Of a stretch of 64,000 bases of DNA, positions 16,492-24,842 are shown one piece after another (the first letter of the stretch is position 1; every line of letters starts with the position of its first letter). The notes below the pieces were generated by a model, which saw nothing but the letters and a program-made list of their open reading frames with translations, searched no databases and was not told the DNA's origin. Made by a program: the position numbers and the translations under genes. This stretch comes from Acidimicrobiia bacterium (GTDB taxonomy: Bacteria > Actinomycetota > Acidimicrobiia > Spongiisociales > UBA5794): positions 62,001 to 126,000 of the forward strand of contig DASWKR010000035.1 of assembly GCA_036396535.1 (NCBI GenBank). The letters run 5' to 3'.

Positions 16492-16562
16492 CGGATCCTC
16501 ATCCTTCGGGGCAACCGTGGCCCTGAGGGCGCCTTCCCGGCGATGCTTCCTTCACCTCACGG

Positions 16563-16575
16563 TCACCTAAGGTGA
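16563..16575. promoter_or_regulatory. 13-bp palindrome TCACCTAAGGTGA before the cyclophilin gene
   Basis: A perfect dyad lying 27 bases before the GTG start of the cyclophilin gene. It could be a regulator-binding site, or part of the promoter (TAAGGT as a possible -10 box). No regulator is assigned. Confidence 0.35.
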
Positions 16576-16602
16576 TCGGGCAGCGATCGAAGGAGCCACC
16601 AC

Positions 16603-17109
16603 GTGGGCCAGCAGTACCCGGCACCGCCTGACCTGACCATCGACCTCGCCAAGAGCTATTCGGCGACCCTTGCGACGAACCATGGCCACATCGAGATCGA
16701 GCTCCACGCCATGGACACGCCCCAAGCGGTCAACAACTTCGTGTTCCTCGCCAACGAGGGCTTCTACGACGGCGTGATCTTCCACAGGGTGGTCCCCGGA
16801 TTCGTGATCCAGGGAGGCGACCCGACCGGCACGGGCCGAGGCGGGCCCGGCTACAAGTTCCGTGACGAGCTGGAGAAGGCGAAGCCGTACTCCAGGGGCA
16901 CCGTCGCCATGGCGAACGCCGGACCGAACACGAACGGCTCGCAGTTCTTCATCTGCCTGGACGACGTGGGACTCCCCCACGCATACACCATCTTCGGGAA
17001 GGTGACGACCGGCATGGACGCCGTCGACGCCATCGCCTCCCTACCTCGAGCAGGCGAGAAGCCGACAACGGACGCCGTGATCGAGTCTGTGACGATCGCC
17101 GAGGGCTGA
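16603..17109 (+). CDS. Cyclophilin-type peptidyl-prolyl isomerase
   Basis: A 168-residue cyclophilin domain with family landmarks: FHRVVPGFVIQGGDPTGTGR near residue 63, PYSRGTVAMANAGPNTNGSQ near 96, the FFICLDD strand and HAYTIFGKV near 126. It speeds up cis-trans isomerisation of proline bonds. No signal peptide, so cytoplasmic. The GTG start has an AGGAG 7 bases upstream (16591-16595). It converges on kup with 37 bases between. Confidence 0.93.
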   Translation: MGQQYPAPPDLTIDLAKSYSATLATNHGHIEIELHAMDTPQAVNNFVFLANEGFYDGVIFHRVVPGFVIQGGDPTGTGRGGPGYKFRDELEKAKPYSRGTVAMANAGPNTNGSQFFICLDDVGLPHAYTIFGKVTTGMDAVDAIASLPRAGEKPTTDAVIESVTIAEG

Positions 17110-17146
17110 TGGGCCCCAAGGGGCCGAGGTCAGGCCCTGAGCTCAG

Positions 17147-19033
17147 TCAGATCTCGACCTGGGTGACGATCTCGATGACGTCGTCCGGAGGCAGGCCGAA
17201 GTACTGGGCGGCGCTTCGGGCGTTGCGGTGCATCACGGCGAACAGCCTGTCCCGCCAGATGGCCATCCCGGGCCGGGCACTCGGAATCACCGTCACGTCG
17301 CCCAAGAAGTACGTGGCATCCGTAGGGTCGAACCCGAAGTCCCGAGTCGCGATGTTCCGCAGCGCTTCCGGTACGTTGGGGTCCTCGAGGAACCCGAAGT
17401 GGAGCACCACCTGGTGGAATCCCTCGCCCAGGTCGTGGACCGTCGACCGCCTCGCTCTGGGGACCCTCGGCCGGTGGGCGGTTTCCACGCTCGTCAACAA
17501 GACGGTCTGGTGGATGACCTCGTTGTGTTTGAGGTTCGACAGCATGGCGGGTGGAGCGGCGCCGACATCCGGGAAGAGATAGACGGCGGTGCCCGGCACC
17601 CTGATCTGCGGGTTCTTGGTTATGGAGTAGATGAACCGCTCGATGGGCAGCTCCGCCCTCCTCTGGTGTGACGTCATCAGGGCTCTTCCCCTGTTCCACG
17701 TCGTCATCACCGCGAAGATGACCGCGCCGACCACGAGCGGGAACCAGCCGCCGGCCGGCACCTTCACGATGTTGGCAGCGAAGAACGCCAGATCGATCAC
17801 CAGGAAGAGCGAGGTCAGCGAGGCGGCCCTTGCCTGGCTCCAACGCCACTTCGACCGCATCACGATGTAGAGCAGCACGGTCGTGATCACCATCGTCGTC
17901 GTGACGGCGACCCCGTACGCCGCCGCCAGGTTCGAGGACGAGCCGAACCCGATCACCACCCCGACGCAGAGCACCATCAGGGCCCAGTTCACGCTCCCGA
18001 CGTAGATCTGCCCGAACTCGCGGCTCGACGTGTGGTCGACGTGCATCCTCGGCAGGTAGCCGAGTTGAACGGCTTGCATCGTGAGGGAAAAGGCCCCCGA
18101 GATGAGCGCCTGCGAGGCGATCACGGTGGCGAGCGTCGCCAGCACCACGAGCGGGACCAGTGCCCATTCGGGCGGCATCCGGTAGAACGGATTGTCCACC
18201 GCGGCCGGGTCCCGCATCAGCAGGGCGCCCTGCCCGAAGTAGTTGAGGAGCAACGCCGGGAAGACGACTGCGATCCAGCCGAGGCGGATCGGCCGGCGTC
18301 CGAAGTGACCCATGTCGGCGTAGAGCGCCTCGCTGCCGGTGACGACGAGGAAGATCGCCCCCAGGGCGAGGAATGCGAGCTTCGGGTGGTCGAGCACGAA
18401 GGCGGTCCCGTACGTAGGGCTGAGCGCGGCGAGCACTCCTGGATGCCCGACGATCTGACCGGCGCCGAGCACGGCGAGGACGGCGAACCACACGATCATG
18501 ACCGGCCCGAAGATGGCGCCGACCGTGCCGGTTCCCCTGCTCTGGATGCTGAACAACCCGATGATGACGACGGCGGCGATCGGGACGACGTACGACTCGA
18601 GTGACGGCGTGGCGACACCGATCCCCTCGACGGCCGAGAGCACGGAGATGGCCGGGGTGATGATCCCGTCGCCGTACAGCAGGGCGGTGCCGAACAACCC
18701 GAGCACGATGAGGCCCCACCGCAGGTTGCGGCCGGTGACTCCCCGGGACGGTCGCAACAGGGCGGTGAGCGCCAGGATCCCTCCCTCGCCGTGATTGTCC
18801 GCCCGCATCACGAAGATGAGGTACTTCACGCTGACGATGAGGACGAGCGACCACGCCATCAAGGACAAGATGCCGTACACGGATCCTTGGTCGACGCCGA
18901 GCCCCTCTGCGACGGCGAAGGCTTCTCTGAAGGCGTACAGCGGGCTGGTGCCGATGTCGCCATAGACGACACCGAGGGCGCCGAGAGACAGGATGAGCAT
19001 GTACTTGCGGCCGCCGCCCGGCTGCTCACTCAT
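17147..19033 (-). CDS. kup: Kup-family potassium uptake transporter
   Basis: A 628-residue K+/H+ symporter of normal length. It opens with the family signature GALGVVYGDIGTSPLYAFRE near residue 20 and has about 12 membrane helices to residue ~440, including DNHGEGGILAL near 78. A cytoplasmic C-terminal domain follows, with FLEDPNVPE, TYFLGDVTVIPS and PPDDVIEIVTQVEI at the end. It imports potassium at low external concentration. A 6-bp dyad lies 12-32 bases upstream of the ATG (19045-19065). Confidence 0.93.
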   Translation of the reverse strand: MSEQPGGGRKYMLILSLGALGVVYGDIGTSPLYAFREAFAVAEGLGVDQGSVYGILSLMAWSLVLIVSVKYLIFVMRADNHGEGGILALTALLRPSRGVTGRNLRWGLIVLGLFGTALLYGDGIITPAISVLSAVEGIGVATPSLESYVVPIAAVVIIGLFSIQSRGTGTVGAIFGPVMIVWFAVLAVLGAGQIVGHPGVLAALSPTYGTAFVLDHPKLAFLALGAIFLVVTGSEALYADMGHFGRRPIRLGWIAVVFPALLLNYFGQGALLMRDPAAVDNPFYRMPPEWALVPLVVLATLATVIASQALISGAFSLTMQAVQLGYLPRMHVDHTSSREFGQIYVGSVNWALMVLCVGVVIGFGSSSNLAAAYGVAVTTTMVITTVLLYIVMRSKWRWSQARAASLTSLFLVIDLAFFAANIVKVPAGGWFPLVVGAVIFAVMTTWNRGRALMTSHQRRAELPIERFIYSITKNPQIRVPGTAVYLFPDVGAAPPAMLSNLKHNEVIHQTVLLTSVETAHRPRVPRARRSTVHDLGEGFHQVVLHFGFLEDPNVPEALRNIATRDFGFDPTDATYFLGDVTVIPSARPGMAIWRDRLFAVMHRNARSAAQYFGLPPDDVIEIVTQVEI

Positions 19034-19044
19034 CGGCGACCCTG

Positions 19045-19065
19045 CAAGCTCACACGCTCAGCTTG
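19045..19065 (-). promoter_or_regulatory. Small dyad CAAGCT-N9-AGCTTG before kup
   Basis: An exact 6-bp inverted repeat with a 9-base spacer, ending 12 bases before the kup start. Possible operator or leader hairpin. The role is unassigned. Confidence 0.3.
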
Positions 19066-19092
19066 GCACGTTTACCAAGAGCCGAAGCTCCC

Positions 19093-19374
19093 TCAGCTGG
19101 CGCGCCGCTCCCGGTCGCGCAACCGGCGGCGGAGGCGACGCCGCTCGGCGCCGGTCATGCCACCCCAGATCCCGTCGGTCTGGTTGGTGGCGAGGGCGTA
19201 CTGGAGGCAATCCTCTCTGACGGGACAGATCGCACATACAGCCTTGGCCGGCGCGGCAGCCTCGTCGTCCTCCCCGATGGGGAAGAAGAGATCGGTGTCG
19301 GACCCGGCGCAGGCGGCGTGGTCACGCCACGAGCCATCCGGCTCCCACAAGATGTCCGAGAGCGCCATCACCAT
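19093..19374 (-). CDS. WhiB-family iron-sulfur transcription factor
   Basis: A 93-residue WhiB-like (Wbl) protein. The four Cys that hold the 4Fe-4S cluster are present in HAACAGSD and CAICPVREDC. The G-I-W-G-G turn (TDGIWGGMTGAERRRLRR) is followed by a basic DNA-contacting tail. Wbl proteins bind region 4 of the principal sigma factor. DLFFP and the pattern around WEPDGSWR resemble the WhiA/WhmD-like WhiB group, but I do not assign a subclass. The start at 19374 (MVMALSDILW) is used, with ATG 19368 equally likely. A strong hairpin lies 60 bases upstream. Confidence 0.92.
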   Translation of the reverse strand: MVMALSDILWEPDGSWRDHAACAGSDTDLFFPIGEDDEAAAPAKAVCAICPVREDCLQYALATNQTDGIWGGMTGAERRRLRRRLRDRERRAS

Positions 19375-19433
19375 GCGCTGTATCCACCCTTCTTGGCTCT
19401 TCTCTAGAGCTCCGCTCGAACTCGCAACAAGCA

Positions 19434-19466
19434 ACGGACCGGGTTTGTTCCTTCCTCCCGGTCCGT
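19434..19466 (-). promoter_or_regulatory. 10-bp hairpin in the leader of whiB / behind bpa
   Basis: ACGGACCGGG (19434-19443) pairs exactly with CCCGGTCCGT (19457-19466), with a 13-base loop that is purine-rich (AGGAAGGAA) on the minus strand. It lies 60 bases before the whiB start and 133 bases after the bpa stop. It may end bpa transcription or control whiB. Confidence 0.5.
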
Positions 19467-19598
19467 CAAGCCCGCCTGACCTGGGGTTTCGCGTCACAAT
19501 TGGCGCTTCCTGGGCCCTGCGACCTACAACGTAACGCGTTCTTCGCGCTTTGGGAAGGGTGAAGCGCCTGTGCGGCAGGAAAAGGCCAGCTCAGCGTG

Positions 19599-20084
19599 TC
19601 AGAGATACTGCCCGGCGCCACGCCCGCCCTCGTCGGTGCCCGCCTCGAGGGCACGGCGGCCGCGCAACTCCTCGAGCTGGCTCCTGGCGGCCACCTGCTG
19701 GCTCCAGAGCGAGGCTTGAATCCCGCCGAACAGGCCCTCGAGCCACCCGACGAGCTGGGCCTGGACGATCCGCAGCTCGGACTCCGAGGCCTCGTCGCCG
19801 TGCAGCGGCTGGAAGATGGCGTCGAGCTCTTCCTGGAGGTCGGTGCTGAGCGTCTCCCGCAGCTCCTCCATGGCGTTGCCGTATATCTGCGCCAGGCGCC
19901 TCCGCCCCGGCTCGTCGACCGGAGACTGCCTCACCTCGTCGAGCATCGCCCTCGTCATGGAGGCGATTCGCAGCAGCTTCGAAGGCTCGGCGACGAACGA
20001 TCCCGGTCTCGCAGCCTGCGCATCGTCGTTTTCGTCGACGATCTGCGGCTGGAGCGGGGCGGCGTGGCGTTCTGGGGTTGTCAT
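19599..20084 (-). CDS. bpa: Bacterial proteasome activator Bpa (DUF2587)
   Basis: A 161-residue all-helical protein. The core has the STDLQEELDAIFQPLH and ASESELRIVQAQLVGWLEGL segments, matching DUF2587 / mycobacterial Bpa. The last four residues GQYL are the motif that docks into pockets of the 20S proteasome alpha ring and opens its gate without ATP. This implies the organism has a 20S proteasome elsewhere. The start MTTPERHAA at 20084 is chosen as the first Met before conserved sequence. It follows the znuC stop closely (10 bases) on the same strand, so it may share a transcript. Confidence 0.88.
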   Translation of the reverse strand: MTTPERHAAPLQPQIVDENDDAQAARPGSFVAEPSKLLRIASMTRAMLDEVRQSPVDEPGRRRLAQIYGNAMEELRETLSTDLQEELDAIFQPLHGDEASESELRIVQAQLVGWLEGLFGGIQASLWSQQVAARSQLEELRGRRALEAGTDEGGRGAGQYL

Positions 20085-20094
20085 GGCCGCCAGG

Positions 20095-20940
20095 TTACAA
20101 GCGGCGCGGCTGCGGACCGTCGTCCGTGCCGTGGAGGTCCGTCGTGGACGGCTCGACGTGGATCGTCCTCTCACCGTGGACGTGCCGTCCGGCTACCGGC
20201 CGATGAGCGGGGTCGTCGACGAAGAGGCGCTCGCCGTCGACGTGGAGCACCGCGGTCCCGTATGCCATCCCCAGGTTCTCCTGGGTGAGCACCTCGGCAG
20301 GCGGTCCGCTCGCCACGACGGCGCCGGCAAGGAGGAGGACGTGGTCGGCGTGCTGCGCCTCGGAGAGGTCGTGGGTGCTGATGACGACCGAGCACCCGCG
20401 GCGCTGCTCGTCGTGGATGACCTCGTCGATGGCGCGGGCCGACACGATGTCGAGCCCGGTCAGGGGCTCGTCGAGGAGGAGCACGTCGTGGTCCTGGGCG
20501 AGCCCCTGGGCGACGAACACCCTCTGGCGCTGGCCACCGGACAGGTCGTGGAGGTGGCGGTCGCGCTGATCGGCGAGGCCCATCCTGTCGATGGCATCGT
20601 CGACGAGGGCACGATCCGCCGGGCCCAGCCTCCTGTACCGCCCGACCGTGCCGTAGCGGCCCATCGTGACGACTTCGTGCACGGTCACGGGCAGGGCATC
20701 GTTCACCTTGGTGACCTGGAGCACATAGGCGATCCGCGCCTCTGCGCCACCAGGTGTCCGTATCACAAGCGTCCCCGACGCCGGCTCGTGGAGGCCGGCG
20801 ATGGCGTTGAGCAGTGTCGACTTGCCCGATCCGTTCGGGCCGATGAGAGCGGTGACCGACCCGGCGGGAATCTCGAACGACGACCGGCTGAGCGCCTCGA
20901 CCTGGCCGTGGAGGAGAACGATGTCCGTCGCCGTCACCAT
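20095..20940 (-). CDS. Zinc/manganese ABC transporter ATP-binding protein (ZnuC-like)
   Basis: A ~281-residue ABC ATPase. Walker A is GPNGSGKST near residue 42, the ABC signature is LSGGQRQRVFVAQ near 145, Walker B is DVLLLDEPLTG near 168, and the switch His is in STHDLSEAQHADH near 200. TVHEVVTMGRYG is typical of the metal-uptake subfamily. The ~40-residue C-terminal tail is His/Asp-rich (VDDPAHRPVAGRHVHGERT), which may bind metal. ATG 20940 is used. GTG 20946, overlapping the zur stop, or ATG 20952 are alternatives. It is co-transcribed with zur and works with ZnuA/ZnuB across the divergent promoter. Confidence 0.85.
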   Translation of the reverse strand: MVTATDIVLLHGQVEALSRSSFEIPAGSVTALIGPNGSGKSTLLNAIAGLHEPASGTLVIRTPGGAEARIAYVLQVTKVNDALPVTVHEVVTMGRYGTVGRYRRLGPADRALVDDAIDRMGLADQRDRHLHDLSGGQRQRVFVAQGLAQDHDVLLLDEPLTGLDIVSARAIDEVIHDEQRRGCSVVISTHDLSEAQHADHVLLLAGAVVASGPPAEVLTQENLGMAYGTAVLHVDGERLFVDDPAHRPVAGRHVHGERTIHVEPSTTDLHGTDDGPQPRRL

Positions 20941-20942
20941 GC

Positions 20943-21377
20943 TCACGCGCATCGGGAGCACCGCCCTTCGATCTCCAGCGAGTGATCCGTCGGAGTGAAC
21001 GAGGCTGCGGTGGCGACGTCTCGGATGATGCTGGTGAGTCGTGTCTCGTGTCCTTGGGGAATCTGGATGTCCTCGACCGACCCGCAGTTCACGCAGACGA
21101 GGTGGTGATGGTGGCCCGCCAGCCACTCGGCCATCTCGTAACGCGTCAGTCCGCGCGCTCCATGATGCGGAATGACCACGCCGGCCTCCTCGAGCACGTT
21201 GAGCGATCGGTAGACCGAAGAGAGCGGCATGCCGAGCTCGACGAACAGCTCGGAGGCCGACTTGGGTCCATCGGCGCTGCTCAGCGCGCCGATGAGGGCC
21301 CTACGACCACGGGTGTACCGCACGTCCCGGTCTCGCAATCTCGACTCGATCTGTCGCTCGACGCTCGCCGTTGGCAC
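20943..21377 (-). CDS. Fur-family metal regulator, probably Zur
   Basis: A 144-residue Fur-like repressor. The N-terminal winged helix has YTRGRRALIGALSSADGPKS and a LSSVYRSLNVLEEAGV recognition helix. The dimerisation domain has GHHHHLVCVNCGSVEDIQIP and a final CSRC pair for structural zinc. The GTG start has a GGGGGAG Shine-Dalgarno. Position between znuC and a divergent znuA, and an operator within the shared promoter, support zinc sensing. Manganese or iron sensing is less likely but not excluded. Confidence 0.85.
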   Translation of the reverse strand: MPTASVERQIESRLRDRDVRYTRGRRALIGALSSADGPKSASELFVELGMPLSSVYRSLNVLEEAGVVIPHHGARGLTRYEMAEWLAGHHHHLVCVNCGSVEDIQIPQGHETRLTSIIRDVATAASFTPTDHSLEIEGRCSRCA

Positions 21378-21393
21378 GTAGCACTCCCCCTGG

Positions 21394-21399
21394 TATGGT
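21394..21399 (+). promoter_or_regulatory. Extended -10 box of znuA, leaderless
   Basis: TGGTATGGT gives an extended -10 (TATGGT at 21394-21399). Seven bases follow, then the GTG at 21407. This spacing starts the transcript on the start codon itself. No Shine-Dalgarno is available. Confidence 0.55.
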
Positions 21400-21406
21400 T
21401 TCGAAC

Positions 21407-22411
21407 GTGAATGATAACGGTTCTCATTATAGGCAGCAAGTCGAGAGGGTCACACGCCCGACGGGAACACGGCGCGGCGCCTGGCTCCTGGCCGTGCTCG
21501 CCGTCGTCGCCCCATCGGCGAGCTGCGGTGGCCCGCCGGACGGAACTGCCGATTCGCTGACGGTCGTGGTGACGACGACGCCGCTCGGTGACCTCGTCCG
21601 CAACGTCGTAGGCGAGGCGGCCACCGTCGAGGTGCTCATGCCGGTCGGTGCAGACGCTCACGAATTCCAGCTGTCCGCCGAGCAGGTGGCGAGGCTCGCC
21701 ACCGCCGACCTCGTCGTCGTCAACGGGCTCGGCCTCGAAGCCAGGATGGAAGACGCGCTCGAGACGATCGACGGCGCCAAGGTCCTCGCGCTGGCGCCGC
21801 TGCTCGACCCGCAGCCGTTCGACCTCGACGCCAGCTCGGAACCCTGCGACCCGACGGCGAGCCAAGACGACCACGAAGGCGATGCGTGCGACCCGCACGT
21901 GTGGACCGATCCCCTGAGGATGGTCGACGCCGCCCGGATCGTCGGCCGGCGCCTCGACCAGCTCGACCCCTCCGCCGACTTCTCGGCGAGGGCGGACGAG
22001 TACGCCGCCGAGCTGATGAGGGCCGATTCGGAGATCACCGAGATTCTGTCTGTGGTCCCCGCCGGGTCTCGCAAGATCGTCACGAACCACGAGGCCCTCT
22101 CATATTTCGCGAGACGCTACGAGCTCGACGTCATCGGAGTCGTCATACCGGGGGGATCGACGCTGGCGGCCCCGAGCTCGGCGGAGCTGGCAGCCCTCGT
22201 CGACGTGATCGAGGAGGCCGGGGCGCGCGCCATCTTCGCCGAGACGGTCGAGCAGTCGGCGCTCGCCGAGGCGGTCGCTTCGGAGGTCGGGGACGACGTG
22301 TCCGTCGTCGAGCTGTACACAGAGTCACTGGGTGAGCCCGGCTCGGGTGCAGACAGCCTCATCGGGATGCTGGTGACGAATGCCCGACGGATCGCCGAGG
22401 CACTCGAATGA
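21407..22411 (+). CDS. Zinc ABC transporter substrate-binding lipoprotein (ZnuA/TroA-like)
   Basis: A ~334-residue cluster A-I metal-binding protein. The basic N-terminus and GAWLLAVLAVVAPSASCGG suggest a lipoprotein or secretory signal (candidate Cys in SASC). Ligands are seen as GADAHEFQLS (His), DPHVWTDP (His), NHEALSYFARRY (His) and a distal acidic residue. A short acidic/His loop DDHEGDACDPH precedes the second ligand, as in zinc-binding ZnuA. GTG 21407 is chosen because it sits at the predicted transcript start. ATG 21395 would lie within the -10 box. Confidence 0.85.
   Translation: MNDNGSHYRQQVERVTRPTGTRRGAWLLAVLAVVAPSASCGGPPDGTADSLTVVVTTTPLGDLVRNVVGEAATVEVLMPVGADAHEFQLSAEQVARLATADLVVVNGLGLEARMEDALETIDGAKVLALAPLLDPQPFDLDASSEPCDPTASQDDHEGDACDPHVWTDPLRMVDAARIVGRRLDQLDPSADFSARADEYAAELMRADSEITEILSVVPAGSRKIVTNHEALSYFARRYELDVIGVVIPGGSTLAAPSSAELAALVDVIEEAGARAIFAETVEQSALAEAVASEVGDDVSVVELYTESLGEPGSGADSLIGMLVTNARRIAEALE
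21410..21428. promoter_or_regulatory. Zur-type operator palindrome shared by znuA and zur-znuC
   Basis: AATGATAACGGTTCTCATT: the half-sites AATGATAAC and (on the other strand) AATGAGAAC agree at 8 of 9 bases around a central G at 21419. It resembles Fur/Zur boxes (TGATAA-type halves). It covers bases 4 to 22 of the znuA message and overlaps the zur -10 box. Confidence 0.75.
21426..21431 (-). promoter_or_regulatory. Consensus -10 (TATAAT) of zur-znuC
   Basis: A perfect TATAAT on the minus strand. TGTGAC stands 17 bases upstream of it as a -35 candidate. The operator overlaps the -10 box and the expected start point, so the repressor would control its own gene. Confidence 0.6.
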
Positions 22412-22451
22412 CATGCCGCCACGTTCTCGAGCCATCTACCGTCGCCACCTC

Positions 22452-23270
22452 ATGGACTGGTTGATCGCTCCGTTCGAACTGGCGTTCCAGCAGCGAGCCC
22501 TCATCGGAGGCTCGCTGGCGGCGGTCGCCCTCGGCGTCGTCGGGACCTGGGTCGTGATCCGCGGGATGACGTTCCTCGGCGACGCCCTGGTGCATGGCAT
22601 CATCCCGGGGATTGCCCTGGCGATCCTGCTCGGCTTCAACGTGCTCGTGGGGGCGCTCGTCGCCGCCGTCGTCATGATCGCCGGGATCAACCTCATCCAC
22701 CGGCAGACGGCGTTCTCGGAGGACACCGGGATCGGCCTGCTCTTCGTGGGCATGCTCGGGGTGGGGGTGATCCTCGTGTCTCGCACCGATTCGTACAGCG
22801 GCAACCTGACGAGCATCCTCTTCGGAGACGCCCTCGGGGTCACGACCGGCGACATCGCCCTTCTCGCCGCCGTCGCCGCGGTGACCCTCATCCTGTCGGC
22901 CCTCTTCTTCAGGAGCTTCCTGGTGCTGTCGTTCAACGAGCAGAAGGCCGAGCTGCTCGGCTTGCGGCCCAGGCTGGCGCACGTCGTGCTGCTATCGCTC
23001 GTCACGATGACGATCGTCGGCTCGTTCCAGACCGTCGGAACGCTCCTCGTCTTCGGGCTCCTCGTGGGCCCGCCGGCGACTGCGGCTCTCCTCGTGAGGC
23101 GGGTGCCGGCCATGATGCTCCTCGGGGCAGGCATCGGGATCTTCTCGGTCGCTGCCGGGCTCGTCGTCAGCTATCACGCCAACACGTCGGGATCGGCGAC
23201 GATGGCGGTCGTGCCGATCGTCCTCTTCTTCTCGGCCCTCGCCTATCGGACCCTCGCACGGGCGGCGTGA
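22452..23270 (+). CDS. Zinc ABC transporter permease (ZnuB-like)
   Basis: A ~272-residue membrane protein of the ABC-3 family with 7-8 helices. MDWLIAPFELAFQQRALIGG is the family's usual beginning and fixes the start at 22452. ATG 22413, next to the znuA stop, is an alternative. Other landmarks are FLGDALVHGIIPGIALA near residue 40, LFGDALGVTTGDI near 122 and VGSFQTVGTLLVFGLLVGP near 195. It forms the channel for the ZnuA/ZnuC system and follows znuA in one operon. Confidence 0.9.
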   Translation: MDWLIAPFELAFQQRALIGGSLAAVALGVVGTWVVIRGMTFLGDALVHGIIPGIALAILLGFNVLVGALVAAVVMIAGINLIHRQTAFSEDTGIGLLFVGMLGVGVILVSRTDSYSGNLTSILFGDALGVTTGDIALLAAVAAVTLILSALFFRSFLVLSFNEQKAELLGLRPRLAHVVLLSLVTMTIVGSFQTVGTLLVFGLLVGPPATAALLVRRVPAMMLLGAGIGIFSVAAGLVVSYHANTSGSATMAVVPIVLFFSALAYRTLARAA

Positions 23271-23286
23271 CTCCCGCACGAGCTCC

Positions 23287-24789
23287 TCACCGGAGGAAGG
23301 AGAGCACGGTGTCGATCGTGTCGGCTTCGGCGGCGTCCTTGTCGTCCCGGTAGCGCTTCACCCTGGCGAAGCGCAGGGCGACGCCTCCGGGGTAGCGGGT
23401 GCTCCTCTGGACACCGTCGAAGGCGACCTCGACCACCTGCTCGGGGCGCACGTACACGACATGACCCTCGCGGTTGGTCTCGAGCTCGAGGAAACGGACG
23501 GTCTGCCACGTCAGCATCTCGTCGGTCATCCCCTTGAACGTCTTACCGAGCATGACGAAACCGTGCGTCATCGGGTCGCGAGCGCCGAGATGGATGTTGC
23601 TCAGCATGCCGCGCCGCCTGCCGCTCCCCCATTCGACACCGAGCACGACGAGATCGAGCGTGTGCACCGGCTTCACCTTGAGCCAGGCCGCCCCGCGCCT
23701 GCCCGCCTCGTACGGAGCATCGAGCGCCTTCACCATCACGCCCTCGTGGCCTTCGTGGATCGTGGCCTTGAAGAACGCCTCGGCGACGGCGACGTCACTC
23801 GTGGTGACTGCTCGGAAGACAATGGCCTCCGGCAGAGCCGCCCCGAGCCTGGCGAGTCGCTCTCGCGCCGGGAGATCGATGAGATCCGTCCCGTCGAGGT
23901 GGAGGATGTCGAAGAAGACGGCCGAGAGCGCCCCCGCATCCTCCTGGGCGAACCGGCCGATCGAGTCCTGGAACGTGAGTGGCCGGCCGGCAACGTCGAA
24001 AGCGAGCGCCTCGCCGTCGAGGATCACGGACTCGAGGTCGAGGCGTCTCACGATGGCGGCCAGCTCCGGAAGCCCGTTCGTCACGTCGCGCAGGTTGCGG
24101 GTGTAGACCCTCACCTCGTCACCGGCGCGATGGACCTGCACCCTGGCCCCGTCGAGCTTCTGCTCGACCCGGGCAACACCGAGAGCCGCCAGAGCGGCGG
24201 CGACGCTCTCGGCGCTCTGGGCGAGCATCGGCTGGACCGGCTCGAACAGCCGGAGGCGGAACTCGCCGAGCCCGGCGACGCCGTTCTCCAGCGCCGCGGC
24301 AGCCACGGCTCGAGGCCCGCCGCCGAGCATGACGGCACGCCTCACCGTCGCCGCCGGGACGTCTGAGGCGACGGCTATGGCATCGACCATGATTCCCTCG
24401 AGAGCGCCCTGGCGCAGCTCACGAAGCACGAGGGCCCTGAGGAATTCCTGCTCTGTCGCCGTCGCCCTCTCGAACAGCGCCGCCAGGGCGTCGGCGCGCC
24501 GCTGCTGCGACCCGGGACCCGAGATCAGCTCGATGGCGGCCAGGGAGGCGTCGACGTCCCCGAGCGTGATCGTCGCCTCAGGGCTCGGGGCCGCATCGAC
24601 CGCGTATGCCGTTCGGTACCCGACGCCGAGTCGCGCCTGCAACGGCTCACCAGACAAGTAGGCGACCCCGATCTGTCGCTCGTCGGGCTCGAGTGACGCC
24701 AGTAGATCGGCGAGCAGCGAGATCTTGGCCTTGCGCGAGCGAGTCGCAGCCACGGCCCTCGACACCTCGACGAGCGTGGTCAGCAGCAT
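23287..24789 (-). CDS. ATP-dependent DNA ligase, LigB-type
   Basis: A 500-residue ligase. The N-terminal ~200 residues are the helical DNA-binding domain. The adenylation motif KLDGARVQVH (catalytic Lys near residue 215) is followed by ILDGEALAF, FFDILHLDG, EGVMVKALDAPYEAG and WLKVKP (motifs III-V), then an OB-fold with RPEQVVEVAFD. The length and arrangement match actinobacterial LigB. It seals nicks and is normally accessory to NAD-dependent LigA. The ATG at 24789 (MLLTTLVEVS) is the family start. With PolX 1.7 kb upstream on the same strand, it may take part in gap repair. Confidence 0.92.
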   Translation of the reverse strand: MLLTTLVEVSRAVAATRSRKAKISLLADLLASLEPDERQIGVAYLSGEPLQARLGVGYRTAYAVDAAPSPEATITLGDVDASLAAIELISGPGSQQRRADALAALFERATATEQEFLRALVLRELRQGALEGIMVDAIAVASDVPAATVRRAVMLGGGPRAVAAAALENGVAGLGEFRLRLFEPVQPMLAQSAESVAAALAALGVARVEQKLDGARVQVHRAGDEVRVYTRNLRDVTNGLPELAAIVRRLDLESVILDGEALAFDVAGRPLTFQDSIGRFAQEDAGALSAVFFDILHLDGTDLIDLPARERLARLGAALPEAIVFRAVTTSDVAVAEAFFKATIHEGHEGVMVKALDAPYEAGRRGAAWLKVKPVHTLDLVVLGVEWGSGRRRGMLSNIHLGARDPMTHGFVMLGKTFKGMTDEMLTWQTVRFLELETNREGHVVYVRPEQVVEVAFDGVQRSTRYPGGVALRFARVKRYRDDKDAAEADTIDTVLSFLR

Positions 24790-24842
24790 TCGCCCATCTT
24801 CGCGGTTGCCGGCGCACGCCTGTGCCGAGCAGACGAGGGTGC

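Noticed and set aside
17111-17125. GC palindrome GGGCCCCAAGGGGCC between the cyclophilin and kup genes as a terminator
   Set aside because: The stem can only form with a loop too small or a short 4-bp stem, so it is weak evidence.
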